Shown one piece after another: positions 42,270 through 52,019 of a DNA stretch of 64,000 nucleotides. The notes under the pieces were generated by a model. It ran no database searches, was not told where the DNA came from, and was given only the letters and a program-made list of their open reading frames with translations. How positions within the stretch are numbered: position 1 is the stretch's first letter; every line of letters starts with the position of its first letter. The translations under genes and the position numbers were made by a program. Source of the stretch: Clostridiales bacterium (lineage in GTDB: Bacteria > Bacillota > Clostridia > Christensenellales > Aristaeellaceae); contig SFJH01000004.1 of NCBI GenBank assembly GCA_004555155.1, positions 1 to 64,000 on the forward strand. Reading direction: 5' to 3'.

Positions 42270-43802
42270 TTGGCACGCAAAGAGAAGATTCTGCACAGCA
42301 CGCTGCTGGTGACGATGGTGATCATCCTCAGCAAGGCGGTGGGCTTCGCCCGCGATATGGTGACCACGGCCTACTTCGGCCTGACCTACGCCAACGACGC
42401 ATACGTCTCGGCGTACAGCCTGTTCTACCTGCCGGTGCTCCTGTTCAATTCCTGCATCTCGGCCACGCTGATTCCGCTGTACGTGGAGGAGCGGGAGCAG
42501 CACAGCCTGGCCCATTCCAACCGCTTCGCCAGCAATGCCATCAATCTGTTCGCGCTGGCGGCGCTGGCGGTGTCGGCGGTGATGTACGCGCTGGCCGGGC
42601 CGCTGGTGCGCCTGGTGTACAGCGGCTTCGACCCGGAGAAGGCCGCGCTGACCGCAAGGCTGACGCAGATCATGCTGCTGGCGCTGGTGTTCAACGTGAC
42701 CTCCATCTCGGTGGCCAGCCTGCTCAACGCCATGGAGAGGTACATCGCCGCGCAGCTGACCGGCTTTCCGCTGAGCGTCTGCGTGATTCTGGCCTCCGTG
42801 CTGTTTTCGGGCAGCTTCGGCATCGAGGCGGTGGCCTGGGGCGTGTTTGCGGCGAACATCCTGCAGCTGCTGGTGCTGATTCCGTTCATGCGGGGCTGGT
42901 TCCGGTATTCGCCCATGCTGGATTTCAGGGACAGGCGCTTCCACCGGCTGATGGTGCTGGCGCTGCCGGCGATGTTCTCCATGGGCATCAGCGAGCTGAA
43001 CCACATGATCGACCATGCGCTGGCTTCCGGCCTGGCGGAGGGCACGCTGACGGCGATGACCTCGTCCTACCGGCTGATCACGTTTCTGCAGGGCATCCTG
43101 ATCGTGCCGCTGACCACGATCATGTTCTCGAAGATGAGCAAGCACGTGGCCGGGCACGACGAGCGCGGCGCGCTGCGGATGCTGCTGGACAGCCTGCTGC
43201 AGCTGTCGGTGGTGGTGCTGCCGGTGGTGGTGATCGGCGTGATTCTGTCGAAGGACGTGATCAAGTTCGCCTACATGCGCGGCAGGTTCACGCTGGAGGA
43301 CGTGCAGATCACGGCGGGACTGCTGATCTTCTATCTGGTGGGCATCCCCGCGTTCGGCATGCGCGATTTCCTCAGCCGCATGTTCCACGCGCTGAAGGAC
43401 ACGAAGACGCCGTTTCGCGTGTCCTGCGTGGTGGTGGCCACGAACATCGTGCTCAATATCATCCTTCGGCAGCTGATGGGCGCCAACGGACTGGCGCTGG
43501 CCACGTCCATCGCGGGCTATGTGGGCACGGCGGCGATGATCGCGCTGCTGAGAAAGCGCTTTGGACGCATCGGCTTCAGGCGCGTGCTGAGGGAGCTTGT
43601 GAAGATTCTTGCGGCCACCGCGGTCTGCGCGCTGGCCTGTATTGGGATGAACGCCGTCGTGCCCGAGGTCGTTGGCACGGGCAAGGTGTTTTTGCGCCTG
43701 GCGGTCTGCGCGGGCGCGTCGCTGATCGTGTATGCGCTGTGCTGCGTCGCGCTGCGGGTCAAGCCGCTGATGGGCCTGCTGAAGAGCCTGCGCCGCCGCT
43801 GA
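42270..43802 (+). CDS. murJ: Lipid II flippase MurJ
   Basis: MurJ flips lipid II across the membrane for peptidoglycan synthesis. The 510-aa protein has 13-14 helices and the MOP-family/MurJ signatures [42 protein letters not shown] and [15 protein letters not shown] segments ([22 protein letters not shown]), plus [30 protein letters not shown] late in the protein. The start is TTG (codon 42270), preceded by GGAGG about nine bases away. ruvB follows after 25 bp, so the two are probably one transcript. Confidence 0.92.
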   Translation: MARKEKILHSTLLVTMVIILSKAVGFARDMVTTAYFGLTYANDAYVSAYSLFYLPVLLFNSCISATLIPLYVEEREQHSLAHSNRFASNAINLFALAALAVSAVMYALAGPLVRLVYSGFDPEKAALTARLTQIMLLALVFNVTSISVASLLNAMERYIAAQLTGFPLSVCVILASVLFSGSFGIEAVAWGVFAANILQLLVLIPFMRGWFRYSPMLDFRDRRFHRLMVLALPAMFSMGISELNHMIDHALASGLAEGTLTAMTSSYRLITFLQGILIVPLTTIMFSKMSKHVAGHDERGALRMLLDSLLQLSVVVLPVVVIGVILSKDVIKFAYMRGRFTLEDVQITAGLLIFYLVGIPAFGMRDFLSRMFHALKDTKTPFRVSCVVVATNIVLNIILRQLMGANGLALATSIAGYVGTAAMIALLRKRFGRIGFRRVLRELVKILAATAVCALACIGMNAVVPEVVGTGKVFLRLAVCAGASLIVYALCCVALRVKPLMGLLKSLRRR

Positions 43803-43827
43803 TTGGGACGAAAAGGGAGGGAGAGCC

Positions 43828-44868
43828 ATGCAGGAGGAGGATCGCCTCATTACCACCGGCTTCCGCGAGGAGGACGAGGATGCGGAGCAGTCGCTTCGCC
43901 CCAGAACGCTGGCCGAGTACTTCGGTCAGGATAAACTGAAAAAGAGCCTGAGCGTCTACATGCAGGCGGCGCTCGCCCGCCGGGAGCCGCTGGATCACAT
44001 CCTGCTGTACGGCCCGCCCGGACTGGGCAAGACCACGCTGGCGGGCATCATCGCCTCGGAGATGGGACACAACATCCGCGTGACCAGCGGCCCCGCCATC
44101 GAGCGCGCGGGCGACCTGGCGTCGATTCTGACGAACCTGAACGCCGGCGACGTGCTGTTCATCGACGAGATCCATCGCCTGAGCCACACCGTCGAGGAGG
44201 TGCTCTATCCGGCGATGGAGGACTACGCGCTGGACATCATGATCGGCAAGGGCCCGTCGGCGCGGTCGATTCGGCTGGATCTGCCGAAGTTCACGCTGAT
44301 CGGCGCGACGACGCGCAAGGGCATGCTGACCTCGCCGCTGCGGGATCGATTTGGCATCAGCTTCCGTCTGGAGCTGTACACGCCGGAGCAGCTGGCGGTG
44401 ATCGTGAAGCGCTCGGCGAAGATCCTGAAGACCGAGTGCGACGATGACGGCGCGCTGGAGATCGCCAGCCGCAGCCGCGGCACGCCCCGCATCGCCAACC
44501 GGCTCATCCGGCGCGTGCGCGATTTCGCCGAGGTGCGCGGCGACGGCCGCATCACCGTGGAGGTGGCGCAGGAGGCGCTGGACATGCTGGAGGTGGACGA
44601 GCTGGGCCTGGATCACACCGACCGCACCATGCTCAATGCCATGATCTTCAAGTTCGGCGGCGGCCCCGTGGGACTGGACACGCTGGCCGCCAGCACTGGC
44701 GAGGACGCAGCGACCATCGAGGACGTGTACGAGCCGTATCTGCTTCAGCTGGGCTTTCTGATGCGCACGCCCCGGGGGCGCGTCTGTACCCGAGCCGCCT
44801 ACGAGCACATGGGCGTCACGCCCCCGCCGACGTCCGGTCAGGGCGGACAGGTGAAGATGGATCTGTGA
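43828..44868 (+). CDS. ruvB: Holliday junction branch-migration helicase RuvB
   Basis: RuvB is the hexameric AAA+ motor that drives branch migration with RuvA. The 346-aa protein (normal length) has [17 protein letters not shown] at the start, Walker [13 protein letters not shown], Walker [10 protein letters not shown], and [15 protein letters not shown] (sensor and arginine finger). The winged-helix C-terminal domain includes [14 protein letters not shown] and [13 protein letters not shown]. It follows murJ by 25 bp with GGGAGGGAG upstream. ruvA and ruvC are not in the window. Confidence 0.97.
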   Translation: MQEEDRLITTGFREEDEDAEQSLRPRTLAEYFGQDKLKKSLSVYMQAALARREPLDHILLYGPPGLGKTTLAGIIASEMGHNIRVTSGPAIERAGDLASILTNLNAGDVLFIDEIHRLSHTVEEVLYPAMEDYALDIMIGKGPSARSIRLDLPKFTLIGATTRKGMLTSPLRDRFGISFRLELYTPEQLAVIVKRSAKILKTECDDDGALEIASRSRGTPRIANRLIRRVRDFAEVRGDGRITVEVAQEALDMLEVDELGLDHTDRTMLNAMIFKFGGGPVGLDTLAASTGEDAATIEDVYEPYLLQLGFLMRTPRGRVCTRAAYEHMGVTPPPTSGQGGQVKMDL

Positions 44869-44929
44869 GCCGCCGGCATTGCGCGCCCGGGACCGTCCGA
44901 GGCGCGATCGCCGCAGGAGGAGGAGAAAC

Positions 44930-45397
44930 GTGAAACCCACGCTGCATTTGATGGTAGGCCTTCCGGGAAGCGGAAAGACCACCCGCGCGAAGGAATTGGA
45001 GCAGGAGTGCGGCGCGCTGCGCCTGACGCCAGACGAATGGCATCTGCAGCTGTTCGGCAATGATTTTCCCGGCCCGGATCACGATGACCGCCACAACCGC
45101 GTGGAGTGGCTGATGTGGTGTACGGCGCGGCGGGCGCTGGAGCTGGGCGTGAGCGTGATTCTCGACTTCGGCTTCTGGGGCCGGGAGGAGCGCGACGGGC
45201 TGCGCGAGCAGGCGCGGCTTCTGGGCGCGGATTTCCGGATTCACTACATGGATGTGCCGCTGGAGGAGCTGCTGCGCCGCGTCGAACGGCGCAACGCGCA
45301 GGCGACGCCGGAGAACGGCGTGTTCAGCATCCCACAGGAATGGATGATCGAGTGGGCGGGGATGTTCCAGCCGCCCACGGAGGAGGAGCTTCGATGA
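44930..45397 (+). CDS. P-loop nucleotide kinase-like ATPase
   Basis: A 155-aa AAA_33-type small kinase. P-loop GLPGSGKTT at residues 9-17 and the family segment LRLTPDEWHLQLFG, followed by VSVILDFGFWGREERDGL. Such proteins are related to polynucleotide or zeta-type kinases and phosphorylate small substrates, which are rarely known. GTG start with GGAGGAGG directly upstream; the longer frame begins with an arginine-rich out-of-family stretch. It overlaps the next gene by four bases (ATGA). Confidence 0.85.
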   Translation: MKPTLHLMVGLPGSGKTTRAKELEQECGALRLTPDEWHLQLFGNDFPGPDHDDRHNRVEWLMWCTARRALELGVSVILDFGFWGREERDGLREQARLLGADFRIHYMDVPLEELLRRVERRNAQATPENGVFSIPQEWMIEWAGMFQPPTEEELR

Positions 45398-46467
45398 ACC
45401 GGGATATTCTCTTTCGCCAGGATGGATTCGTCTTTTCCTATCGGGTGGCGGGCGTGCTGATCCAAGGCGGAAGGATCCTCCTTCAGAAGCCGGAGAACGA
45501 CGGCTACGCCTTCATCGGCGGTCATGCGGAGGCCTTCGAGGCTTCCCGGGAGACGCTGGCGCGGGAATTTCGGGAGGAACTCCGCGCGGATGTGGACGTG
45601 GGCAGGCTGCTGGCGGTGGGGGAGATCTTCTTCCCCTGGGGCGACCGGCCCTGCCATCAGCTCGCGCTGTACTACGCAGTATCGCTGAAGGACGAATCGC
45701 AGATCCCGCTGGACGGCGTGTTCCGCGGCTGGGACGAGCTGGGCGGCGAGCGGATCGATCTGGATTTCTGCTGGACGCCGCTGGAGGAGCTTCCCGGCAA
45801 GGAGGTCTATCCGGCGGAGCTGGTTCCCCATCTTCTGGGCGGGTCGACGGAGGTGCTGCATTTCGTGTCCCGGCAGCTTGAGAATACGCCGACGCTGGAA
45901 ACGCCGAGACTGATCCTGCGCCGGTTTGCGCCGGAGGATATCCCGGCGATTCTGGAGATGCATCGCGACGAGGAGGTCAACCGCTTCCTGCCGTGGTTTC
46001 CGCTGAAGACGCTGGAGCAGGCGAGGGATTTCTACCGCGAGCGCTATGAGGCCGTCTATGCGCAGCCGTGGGGCTATGCGTATGCCATCTGTCTTAAAGG
46101 GGACGATGTGCCCATCGGCTATGCGGGCGTTGAACTGGGCGGAGCCAATGATCTGGGCTACGGGCTGAGAAGAGAATTCTGGCATCAAGGAATCGTTTCG
46201 GAAGCGGCGAAGGCGCTGGTGGAGCGCGTCCGCGCCGACGGTCTGCCCTTCGTGACCGCCACCCACGATGTGAACAATCCCCGCAGCGGCGCGGTGATGC
46301 GCGCCGCGGGCATGAAATACTGCTATTCCTACGAGGAGCAGTGGATGCCCAAGAACGTTCCGGTCACCTTCCGCATGTACCAGCTGAATCTGGACGGCAG
46401 GGACGATCGGGAGTACAGGGGCTACTGGGAGAAGTACGCGCGTCACTTCGTGGAGGAGAATCTGTGA
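45394..46467 (+). CDS. NUDIX hydrolase-GNAT acetyltransferase fusion
   Basis: A 357-aa two-domain protein. The first 160 residues form a NUDIX domain: the box runs from residue 43 as GHAEAFE...REFREELRADV, with the usual late glycine replaced by arginine. The remainder is a GNAT acetyltransferase of the RimJ/RimL type, beginning LETPRLILRRFAPEDIPAIL, with the acetyl-CoA loop around GYGLRREFWHQGIVSEAAKAL and NPRSGAVMRAAGMKY. The frame is continuous with no internal start signal visible, so it is a genuine fusion rather than two genes. Start overlaps the P-loop kinase stop. Substrates unknown. Confidence 0.88.
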   Translation: MNRDILFRQDGFVFSYRVAGVLIQGGRILLQKPENDGYAFIGGHAEAFEASRETLAREFREELRADVDVGRLLAVGEIFFPWGDRPCHQLALYYAVSLKDESQIPLDGVFRGWDELGGERIDLDFCWTPLEELPGKEVYPAELVPHLLGGSTEVLHFVSRQLENTPTLETPRLILRRFAPEDIPAILEMHRDEEVNRFLPWFPLKTLEQARDFYRERYEAVYAQPWGYAYAICLKGDDVPIGYAGVELGGANDLGYGLRREFWHQGIVSEAAKALVERVRADGLPFVTATHDVNNPRSGAVMRAAGMKYCYSYEEQWMPKNVPVTFRMYQLNLDGRDDREYRGYWEKYARHFVEENL

Positions 46468-46575
46468 AATCCGGAACGGAGATGCGCCGGATCGCCGCTG
46501 GGATGTCAGACCGGTCGGAAACAACGCTGGGTATTCCGAAACGCAAACCGATGTTGATATGAAGGATGAAACGAA
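46468..46575 (+). other. Short gap before queA
   Basis: A GTG-initiated 32-codon frame overlaps the previous stop and ends at 46562, but it has no family match or ribosome-binding site and is not called as a gene. No clear promoter is seen. Confidence 0.4.
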
Positions 46576-47595
<1,020 letters not shown>

Positions 47596-47621
47596 ACCCG
47601 CGCGCCTGCCGCGAATAAACG

Positions 47622-47661
47622 AAAACGCCTTCGCATACGCTTGATCATGCGGAGGTGTTTT
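47622..47661 (+). terminator. Hairpin that ends queA and covers the bofA ribosome-binding site
   Basis: A 15-bp stem with two G-U pairs (47622-47636 with 47647-47661, 10-nt loop) is followed by TTTTATT-like sequence. The right arm contains GGAGG, the ribosome-binding site of the next gene. The same structure can therefore stop transcription after queA and, when read through, mask bofA translation. Confidence 0.6.
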
Positions 47662-47664
47662 ATT

Positions 47665-47931
47665 GTGCAAATCCCGTGGGAATTGGTGGCCTCGTTTGCG
47701 ATTGGGCTGGCGCTGCTGTGCCTGATCGGGTATCTGCTGCTGGTGCCGATGCGGTTCATGTGGCGGCTGGTGGCGGGCTGCGTGATGGGCGCGGCGGCGC
47801 TGGGACTGGTCAATGCCTTCGGATCGCTGGTGGGGTTTTCGGTGGAGATCAATCCCTTTACGGCGATGGCCGTGGGCTTTCTCGGCCTGCCCGGCGCGGG
47901 CATGGTCATCGCGCTGCAGCTGCTGCTGTAG
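47665..47931 (+). CDS. BofA-family protein (pro-sigma-K processing inhibitor)
   Basis: An 88-aa membrane protein of the BofA family. Two to three helices are visible (LVASFAIGLALLCLIGYLLLV, LVAGCVMGAAALGLVNAFG) with the family ending NPFTAMAVGFLGLPGAGMVIALQLLL. In Bacillus BofA holds SpoIVFB inactive until late sporulation. The start is taken as GTG, since GGAGG stands nine bases before it and the resulting length equals the family norm; longer starts would lie inside the hairpin. Its presence suggests an endospore-forming lineage. Confidence 0.88.
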   Translation: MQIPWELVASFAIGLALLCLIGYLLLVPMRFMWRLVAGCVMGAAALGLVNAFGSLVGFSVEINPFTAMAVGFLGLPGAGMVIALQLLL

Positions 47932-48052
47932 GCGGGAAGCGCGTCCGCCCAAAATTGGTATTTTTGCGAAATACAGATGTGCATCTCTCAAAATGCTCTG
48001 GGGATCATCCTACTCAAATGGACGAAAATAATTCAGATTGTGTTGATAGGTA

Positions 48053-48081
48053 TCGACATTGATTTACCACGGTACTATGAT
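48053..48081 (+). promoter_or_regulatory. Promoter of the C69 dipeptidase gene
   Basis: TCGACA (48053-48058) and TATGAT (48076-48081) with a 17-bp spacer, 45 bases before the start codon. Confidence 0.55.
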
Positions 48082-48126
48082 GTTCTTGCTGTCATGCGAC
48101 GGAAAATACGGATGGAGGAACCTGAG

Positions 48127-49646
48127 ATGAAAAGTTTGTCACTCTTCTTCTGGCGCTCGTGCTGGCAATGAGCAGCGTGAGCGCGTTCGCCTGCACCGGA
48201 TTCTATGTTGGCAAGGGCGCCAGCGCCAATGGCACGACCATGATCGGCCATACCGTCGACTCCTGGACCACGGCGCAGAGCGTCACCTGGGTGGTGGATC
48301 GCGTGGAGGACGAGCCCGGCCGCACCTACAAGGTGGCCGACGGCGTGGAATTCCCGCTGCCCGATACCACTTACAAGTATACCACGACGCCCTTCACCTA
48401 CGGCATCTGGGACGGCGCCACCGCCAATGAAATGGGCGTCGGCTGCACCGCCGCCATCACCTGCTATGTGACCGACGAGATGAAGGAGCTGGATCCCACC
48501 GTTGAAAACGGCCTGAGCGAGCAGTTCCTGTGCGCGCTGGTCGCCCTGTGCGCGTCCTCTGCGCGCGAGGGCGTTCAGGTTCTGGCCGATTACATCGACA
48601 TGTTCGGCAATGCCGAGCAGAACACCATTCTGATCGCCGACCAGAATGAGGCCTGGTACATGGAGACCTACACCGGCCATCAGTGGTGCGCGGTCAAGAT
48701 GCCCGAGGACTGCGTCGCCGTGTTCGGCAACCAGTTCATGCTGCAGTCCGTCGATCCCGAGAGCGACGACGTGATGTACTCCGACGAGCTGTTCTCCATG
48801 CCCGAGGAGGCCGGCCTGGCGGTCTATACCGAGGACGGCAGCATGGATCTGTTCGCCACCTATTCCGGCAACGTGCTGCGCGACGGCAACAACCTGCGCA
48901 CCTGGTACGGCCACGTGCTCTTCGCGCCCTCCACGGCCGGCGAGTATGCCACCGAGACCCACTACGATCTGTTCTATCAGCCCGACGCGCCCATCACGCT
49001 GAACGACGTGTTCGACATGACCCGCGCCCGCTATGAGGGCGCCGAGTATTGCCCCGAGACCATCGAGGACTACGCATATGACATCCGCGTCATCGCCATC
49101 GAGCGCCAGATGAACATCGGCGTCATCGAAATCCACGACGATCTGCCCGCCGAGATGGCCATCACCACCTGGGTCTGCACCACCGATGCGGAGCACTCCG
49201 TGTATCTGCCCGTCTCCAACCTGGTCACCGACCTGGCGGACGTGTTCGAGTACGTTCCCGAGACGGACGGCCCCGACGAGAACTGCGCGCACTACCTGTT
49301 CAAGCGCCTGTCCGCGCTGGCGAAGCAGGACCGCGAGTGGTACGGCCAGGGCGTCCGCGCCTACTGGAACCAGGTCGAAGAGCAGCTCGTCGACGTGAAC
49401 GGCGATGTGCTGGCCGAGACGCTGAAGCTCTATGAGACCGATCCCGAGGCCGCCAAGGCGTACATCACCAACTACACCATCGGCGTTCAGCAGAAGGCGG
49501 TTGAGGATGCGAAGACCATCTTCGATGAGCTGATGTGGTATGTCATCTCCTGCACCAACACCTCAAAGGATCCCCATGCCTTCAATCCCTTCGTGCCCTC
49601 CCTGCTGATCGTTGAGGAAGAGGCCGAGACGGAAGAGGCCGCCTGA
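48127..49646 (+). CDS. C69-family dipeptidase with an apparent one-base frameshift in the signal peptide
   Basis: The mature part is a C69 (PepD-type) N-terminal-nucleophile hydrolase of about 490 residues. It starts at the catalytic cysteine in AFACTGFYVGKGASANGTTMIGH, with VGCTAAITCYVTDE and QNEAWYMETYTGHQW further on. The signal peptide and the ribosome-binding site (GGAGG) are in place, but the ATG at 48127 is followed by AAAA and reads into a stop after 14 codons. One extra A in that run would give MKKFVTLLLALVLAMSSVSAFA joined to the cysteine. The gene is therefore one base short here. It could be a sequencing error, a mutation or a slippage switch. Confidence 0.8.
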
Positions 49647-49669
49647 TTGACGGAAACCATCTGAATGAC

Positions 49670-49704
49670 CCAAGGGCCCTGCCGCTAAGCGGCAGGGCCC
49701 TTGG
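49670..49704. repeat. Perfect 17-bp inverted repeat after the C69 gene
   Basis: CCAAGGGCCCTGCCGCT (49670-49686) is mirrored exactly at 49688-49704 with one base between. No T run follows on either strand. It begins 23 bases after the dipeptidase stop codon and may stabilise or end its message. Confidence 0.7.
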
Positions 49705-49731
49705 CATGGGAGCCGAATGGGCGCGATAAAT

Positions 49732-49826
49732 CCCCCGGATTCGACTGGGGGTAGAGATGCCCTTCTTGGAGGGCCATCACAGGAGTTAAGCCCTTACCTG
49801 TTCAACGGGTGGTTATGACTGCGGGA
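49732..49826 (+). ncRNA. Candidate structured RNA, possibly an IS200/IS605 or omega-RNA-like remnant
   Basis: Several helices can be drawn in order. CCCCC/GGGGG pairs at 49732-49751. GATG-CCCT with AGGG-C-CATC forms a hairpin at 49756-49778. ACAGG (49779-49783) pairs with CCTGT (49797-49801), or CCTG with CGGG. AGT...ACT closes toward 49820. No frame here is coding. The wording GGAGTTAAGCCCTTACC...GGTGGTTATGACTGC resembles, from memory only, leaders of IS200/IS605-type elements and IscB-associated RNAs. No transposase or nuclease gene is present. The strand is chosen from that resemblance. Confidence 0.35.
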
Positions 49827-49887
49827 AAGCGTTTCGCGGCGGTCTGCCGTCAGCCCCGCGGAGACGGCAGGCCGCCGCGGAACGCTT
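49827..49887. other. 25-bp stem hairpin downstream of the phosphodiesterase gene
   Basis: The arms 49827-49851 and 49863-49887 pair at all but about three positions with an 11-nt loop. On the minus strand it lies 40 bases after the phosphodiesterase stop and may act as its terminator, though only a weak T run follows. It also borders the structured-RNA candidate. Confidence 0.6.
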
Positions 49888-49926
49888 GAGGTTCGGCGAC
49901 AGCCTGTGCGGGGGTCAAAGGCGGGT

Positions 49927-51228
49927 CTATTCGCTGAACAGCTCGGTCAGACAGCGGCCGTCCGTGCCCTCCATCTTCAGACCGAGGGCGTGGGCGAAGG
50001 TGGGCGCTTCGTCGACCAGCAGCGCGTCCGGGATCACTGCGCCGGGCTTCATGTGCGGGCCGAAGGCGATCAGCGTGGGCTGAGGTCCCTTTTCCGGCAG
50101 ATGACCGTGCGTGGCGCGGCCGAACCGGTAGTTGCGGTTGTCCTGGGGGCGCACCAGCGGACGCACCCAGTCGTTGGCGAAGGTGGTGTAGCCGTCGGTC
50201 TCCACCACGAAGGAGAAGTCGCCGCCCAGATGGTGCTGCGCGCGGGCCTCGGCTTCGGTGAACACCTGACCGACGCCCATGACCTCGCCGGCGGCCAGCT
50301 CGTCCAGCACGGCCTTCGTGCGCGCCAGATCCTCCGCGCAGTCGGGATGCTTCAGATAGACCAGCGCGGAGAGTCCGCCGGACTTCGCAAAGGCGGTCCA
50401 GTCGCGGATTTCGCCGCTTTCGTCCACGTCGATCAGCCCGCGCTCGGCCAGCAGCGCGTTCAGCGCCACGCAGCGGCGAATGGCCAGCTGACCGTGGTCG
50501 CTGACGATGAAGAAGTCGGTCTTGTCCAGAATGCCCGCGTCGTCCGCCGCCTTCATCAGCTGGCCGATCCACAGGTTTGTCTCGTACAGACCCGCTTCCA
50601 CCTTGGGCGTGAACAGACCCGTCTCGTGGCGGTAGGCGTCCACGTTGGCGGGATGCACCATCAGCAGGTTGGGCTTGAAGCTGGTCAGCATGTCGCAGGC
50701 GCAGGCCATCACGAAGGCGTCGCACCAGGGGTGCTTGCGGTGGCGGTTTTCCACATACTTCAGGTTGGGCAGCACGATCTTCTGCATGACCTCCTCGCTG
50801 GAGCCGGAATCGCGGAAGCACTGCTCCGAGGACTCGCCGTGCTGCGGCCAGTATTCGTTCACGAGATAGTCGATGTTCTTGTCGTTGCCGGTCACCGGCC
50901 AGAACACGGCGGCGGTGGACAGTCCGGCCTCATGGGCGCAATCGAAGATCGACTTCGCCTTCACCAGACTGCGCTCATGCTGCCAGAGACTGCTGCGCAC
51001 CAGCAGCTCGGGGCGCTCGTTGTTCACGATGCCGTGGGTTTCGGGGTATACGCCGGTCATCATGGTGGAATGGCAGGGATAGGTGATGGTGGGATAGACG
51101 GACTTCACGCGATTGACGCGGGCAGTGCGATCCCATACCGATTCAAAGGTGTACAGCTTCGATAGAATTTCCAGATCTTCATAGACCATCGCGTCCACGG
51201 ACACGACGACCACATGCCGGTCGTTCAT
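49927..51228 (-). CDS. ENPP-type nucleotide pyrophosphatase/phosphodiesterase
   Basis: A 433-aa member of the alkaline phosphatase superfamily, ENPP/type I phosphodiesterase branch. Metal and nucleophile sites are visible: VVVSVDAMVYEDL, the threonine nucleophile in SVYPTITYPCHSTMMTGVYP, FFIVSDHGQLAI with the metal aspartate-histidine pair, and GHLPEKGPQPTLIAFGP near the end. There is no signal peptide, so it should be cytoplasmic, unlike many ENPPs. It hydrolyses phosphodiester or pyrophosphate bonds; the natural substrate is unknown. It follows an SGNH hydrolase gene by 18 bp. Confidence 0.9.
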   Translation of the reverse strand: MNDRHVVVVSVDAMVYEDLEILSKLYTFESVWDRTARVNRVKSVYPTITYPCHSTMMTGVYPETHGIVNNERPELLVRSSLWQHERSLVKAKSIFDCAHEAGLSTAAVFWPVTGNDKNIDYLVNEYWPQHGESSEQCFRDSGSSEEVMQKIVLPNLKYVENRHRKHPWCDAFVMACACDMLTSFKPNLLMVHPANVDAYRHETGLFTPKVEAGLYETNLWIGQLMKAADDAGILDKTDFFIVSDHGQLAIRRCVALNALLAERGLIDVDESGEIRDWTAFAKSGGLSALVYLKHPDCAEDLARTKAVLDELAAGEVMGVGQVFTEAEARAQHHLGGDFSFVVETDGYTTFANDWVRPLVRPQDNRNYRFGRATHGHLPEKGPQPTLIAFGPHMKPGAVIPDALLVDEAPTFAHALGLKMEGTDGRCLTELFSE

Positions 51229-51246
51229 GGCGAGTTCCTCCTGATT

Positions 51247-51885
51247 TCATTCAAAAATTCTGCGAACCTCGCGGGCGACGGCCTGTCCCAGCGCGCGGTG
51301 AGATTCCGGTTCCATGTGAATGCCGTCGATCTTCGAGGGCTGCGCGACTGCGGCGGCGTCCAGGAAGAACACGCCCTTGGCTTCGGCCACATGGCGATAA
51401 TATTTCGCGAAGCTGCGGCTCTCCGCGGCGGCGTTGCGGAGCGTGCCGAAGGGATCGTTTTCCACTGCGGGATCGATCAGGATCGGCGAGACCAGCAGGA
51501 TCTTCACACCGTTGGGGAACACAAGACTGCTCTCCCTGCGCGCCTGCACGGCTTCCGTCAGCGCGATCAGCGCGTCGCAGCCCCGGGCGGCGGAGAATGC
51601 GTCCACAAATTTCAGATCGTTGGTGCCCAGCATCAGCACCAGCAGATCCAGCGGCTTCTGCGCCACCAGCGCGACGGGCAGCGCGTCGCAGCCCAGCCGC
51701 CAGGGCGTGCAGGGATCCTCATAGACGGTGGTGCGGGCGTTGGAGCCGTCCTCGATCACGCGGAAGTCCGCCCCCAGTTCGCGCTGGAGCACGCCGGTCC
51801 AGCGGGTATTTTCGTCATATCGCACGCCGGAGCCGGGGGTGAATCCCCAGGTGTTGGAATCGCCAAAGCAAAGGATGTTCTTCAT
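51247..51885 (-). CDS. SGNH/GDSL hydrolase
   Basis: A 212-aa cytoplasmic SGNH esterase. Block I is LCFGDSNTWGFTPGSG with the nucleophile serine, block III is MLGTNDLKFVD, and the late DGIHMEPESHRAL carries the aspartate-histidine pair. The RW...DF spacing and the segment NGVKILLVSPILIDP fit the arylesterase/acetylesterase group. GGAGG precedes the ATG. It is immediately upstream of the ENPP gene and downstream of another SGNH gene, so these three may process the same substrate. Confidence 0.9.
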   Translation of the reverse strand: MKNILCFGDSNTWGFTPGSGVRYDENTRWTGVLQRELGADFRVIEDGSNARTTVYEDPCTPWRLGCDALPVALVAQKPLDLLVLMLGTNDLKFVDAFSAARGCDALIALTEAVQARRESSLVFPNGVKILLVSPILIDPAVENDPFGTLRNAAAESRSFAKYYRHVAEAKGVFFLDAAAVAQPSKIDGIHMEPESHRALGQAVAREVRRIFE

Positions 51886-52019
51886 GTGTGCCTCCACATT
51901 CGATGGGTTGAATATTTTACTACATAAATTATACGCTTCCGCCGGAAAATTCGCAATGGTTTTGTCGGAATCTGTGCAAAAAAACGCGCAGTTCCCGGAA
52001 GGGGAGCTGCGCGCAGGGA

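Noticed and set aside
46464..46562. 32-codon frame overlapping the NUDIX-GNAT stop
   Set aside because: No ribosome-binding site, no hydrophobic or conserved features, and it ends just before queA; more likely leader sequence.
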